A stretch of DNA of 64,000 bases from Struthidea cinerea (taxonomy: Eukaryota; Chordata; Aves; Passeriformes; Corcoracidae), in assembly GCA_013397865.1 (NCBI GenBank), contig VZTI01004346.1:1-64000 (forward strand), in the 5' to 3' direction. Each line of letters begins with the position of its first letter. Positions within the stretch are counted from its first letter, which is position 1. Shown piece by piece: positions 62,070 to 64,000 of the stretch. The position numbers and the translations under genes are program-made. The notes beneath the pieces were generated by a model. That model worked only from the letters and a program-made list of their open reading frames with translations. It made no database searches and was not told where the DNA came from.

Positions 62070-62325
62070 CTAGGCCCAAGCTGAAACACAGGAGGCTTTG
62101 TCTGGGCACCAGGAAAACCTTTTTCACTGTATAGGTGGCCAAGCACTGGCACAGGTCACTCAGAGAGGATGTGGCGCCTCCATGTTTGGAGTTATTCAGA
62201 AGCCATCTAAGTGTAGTCAAAGGCGGCCTCCCACAGGGTGGCTTTGCTTGAGCAAGGGATTGGACCAGGTGGCTTCCAGGAGTTCCTTCCAACCTCAGCC
62301 AGTTTATGGATTTGTGGGCTTGTGG
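62070..62325 (+). repeat. CR1 LINE 3' region
   Basis: On the plus strand it keeps the CR1 block order: AAGCTGAAACACAGGAGG, CACCAGGAAAACCTTTTTCACTG, AGCACTGGCACAGGTCAC, GTTATTCAGAAGCCATCTAA, GCTTGAGCAAGGGATTGGACC and CCTTCCAACCTCAGCC. The terminal short repeats have decayed to TTTATGGATTTGTGGGCTTG-like sequence. Moderately old copy. Confidence 0.85.
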
Positions 62326-62846
62326 CTCCTCAATCTGAGTTTTATAATAAACAGGTCAATTAAGGTAAACTTGAGCAGTTCTGTGAGTATTTTCCAGCAC
62401 TGCCCTTGATTTAGGTGCCATGGATTAAGTAGTAGGGGACAAAGAGAATACTTTTACATTGTGTAAAAATGTGTTAATGAAGACCAGTTTCACTAAGTTT
62501 GTCCTTTTTTGTTCGTTTGTTTTGTTAAGTACCATTTTGTCGTAGCGGGAAAATCACTTCAGATACCACAAAAAATAAATTGTGATCTCTCTAAGTAGGC
62601 GAGTTCTCTTGTAACAGCAGTCTGGAAATACAAGTAGAAGGTCTTCTGATTATAAAAATAATATTTTTTAAAAACCCTGTAAAATTTTGTGGCAAGTGTA
62701 ATTCAGAATAATTATCTTAGTAATGCTTAGTAGTTTAAGCATTTGCTGATTAGGCACAAAACAAGCTTGATACAGCAAAAGAGAAGTATGCATAATCTGG
62801 CAATAATATTATAGGAGATAAAAAGATAGAACAATCTTTATAATAT
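62326..62846. other. Non-coding AT-rich stretch
   Basis: Nothing recognisable between the CR1 copy and the LTR fragment. Confidence 0.5.
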
Positions 62847-63121
62847 TGCTGTGGTTTAACTCCAGCCAGCAACTAAGTACCATTGCTTATTCACACACAC
62901 GTCTCAGCCATGGGTTGAGAAGCAGAACTGGGAAAAAGGTAAATTCTGGGGGCTGAGATAAGAAAAGTTTAACAGTTTAATAAAGGAAAGAAAATGAACC
63001 AACAAGAGCAGCAACATCATAATAGTAATGAAAAAAAAGAGAACAAAAAGAGAGAGAAATAAAACCCCAAACCCACAAGTGACACACAACGCAATTGCTC
63101 AATACCTGCTGATTGTTGAAC
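62847..63121 (-). mobile_element. Truncated avian endogenous retrovirus LTR (3' part)
   Basis: The plus strand begins TGCTGTGGTTTAACTCCAGC and continues with GCAACTAAGTACC, GGGTTGAGAAG, GTTTAACAGTTTAATAAAGG, an A-rich middle, AGAGAGAAATAAAACC, CAAGTGACACACAACGC and CAATTGCTCAATACCTGCTG. I know this block order as the end of a widespread bird LTR, in reverse orientation. On the minus strand this is therefore the downstream (R/U5-like) part, ending in a typical CA. The promoter-bearing upstream part is absent beyond 63121. No retroviral coding sequence lies beside it. The subfamily is not assigned; identification rests on remembered sequence, so it should be checked by masking. Confidence 0.65.
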
Positions 63122-64000
63122 CATGAAAATTCAAAACTGGATGTTAAAACCTGAAGAATTTCAAGTACAAAGGATAAACTACCATGTTATAAAGAAAAGA
63201 AAACCTTGCCAATAAGCAGACCATGCTATGTCCCTCAGTAGCCTGCTCCACTAACAAACATGCTTGAAAAGCAAGCAGGTTAAACCAGATTTTTTTTTCA
63301 GTCATGTTATATTTACATTCTGTGATTTTTATACACTTTCTCTGTATAACCAACATCAAAACAGGCATGTAATTTTACTTTTTTTTTCTTTTTGGTGCAG
63401 GGGTTACTGACGCAAAGCCAATGGTAGGGCTGAGGAGTAATGTGCTCTGTTAATATGCAAGTGGTGATATAGAGCCAGAAAAATAGTGAAGAATAAAAAC
63501 CTAGAGTAAGCAGAAAGGAATCTCGTATTAAAACTGAGATTGTGGTACTTCTTTAAGAGGCAAAACCGTCTATTTCTGAGACAACAAGCTCTCAGTTAGC
63601 ACAGAACTTAGCCAGGCTTTTTTTAGTGATATCCACTTCAGGAGAAGTCTACAAAAATTTCAATATTTTGCACTGATTTTGGACCACAAATGAACACTTG
63701 GCAAGCAGTTTGCTATTCCATAACTAGAACTTCTTCAAGTGGAATGAAGGACAAAACCCTCCTTAACAGCAGGGGCTGTATCATAAACTCAGAAGGGGCA
63801 CAAATCTTCTGCTATTAAAAATTAAGCATTGTTCCATCAATCAAGTGCAACTCTCCCATTCATTTCCACAGAAGATAATCCATTGCTTGCACACCAATGA
63901 TAAAAAAAAATAATTCCTTTACAGTTTGCTGCCATCCACAGGGAGTATAAGAGAGGTGTCCGTTAGTCTGCACCAACCACCATCTAGCCTCAAACACTGG
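63122..64000. other. Non-coding AT-rich stretch
   Basis: Nothing recognisable. Short A and T runs only. Confidence 0.5.

Noticed and set aside
1..64000. CRISPR arrays, operons, tRNA or rRNA genes
   Set aside because: No regularly spaced repeats, no compact gene arrays and no cloverleaf or rRNA signatures were seen. The content is vertebrate-like.

Overview
The window looks like bird genomic DNA. It is a vertebrate AT-rich, intron- or intergenic-like sequence scattered with CR1 LINE retrotransposon fragments. Several of these keep the 3' end typical of avian CR1 (short TCACAGAATC-type repeats), and there is a piece of an LTR family that I know only from birds. A passerine is plausible but not proven. 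There are no operons or compact genes, and almost all open frames are short and unlike proteins.

Layout. Bases 1-303 hold the 3' end of a proline-rich coding sequence that runs in from the left edge, with a polyadenylation signal 36 bases after its stop codon; GC-rich DNA continues to about 715. From there to the right edge the sequence is AT-rich. CR1 copies lie at about 1400-1545, 3041-3115, 4199-5309 (the best preserved, with reverse transcriptase motifs), 23993-24238, 34008-34147, 36355-36412, 40456-42060 (long, decayed, with an assembly scar), 60311-60519 and 62070-62325. LTR-like DNA lies at 57534-58037 (candidate solo LTR, GC-rich) and 62847-63121 (truncated avian ERV LTR, minus strand).

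Possible genes. Four plus-strand segments (10001-10107, 10584-10627, 14713-14878, 15284-15402) have splice-like borders and join in one reading frame, ending in a stop codon followed by AATAAA at 15441. Isolated exon-like segments lie at 35763-35940 and 43526-43608 (minus) and 59196-59370 (plus). None matches a protein I can name, and such patterns also arise by chance in AT-rich DNA, so all are low-confidence.

Assembly state. There are 14 Ns inside a T homopolymer at 31748-31761. A single N at 40706 sits between two near-identical 133-base copies, which is most simply a gap-closing artefact. I saw no convincing tRNA, rRNA, CRISPR or DNA-transposon feature. Apart from the left-edge coding end, the well-supported content is decayed retroelements, simple repeats and a few clean inverted or tandem repeats.
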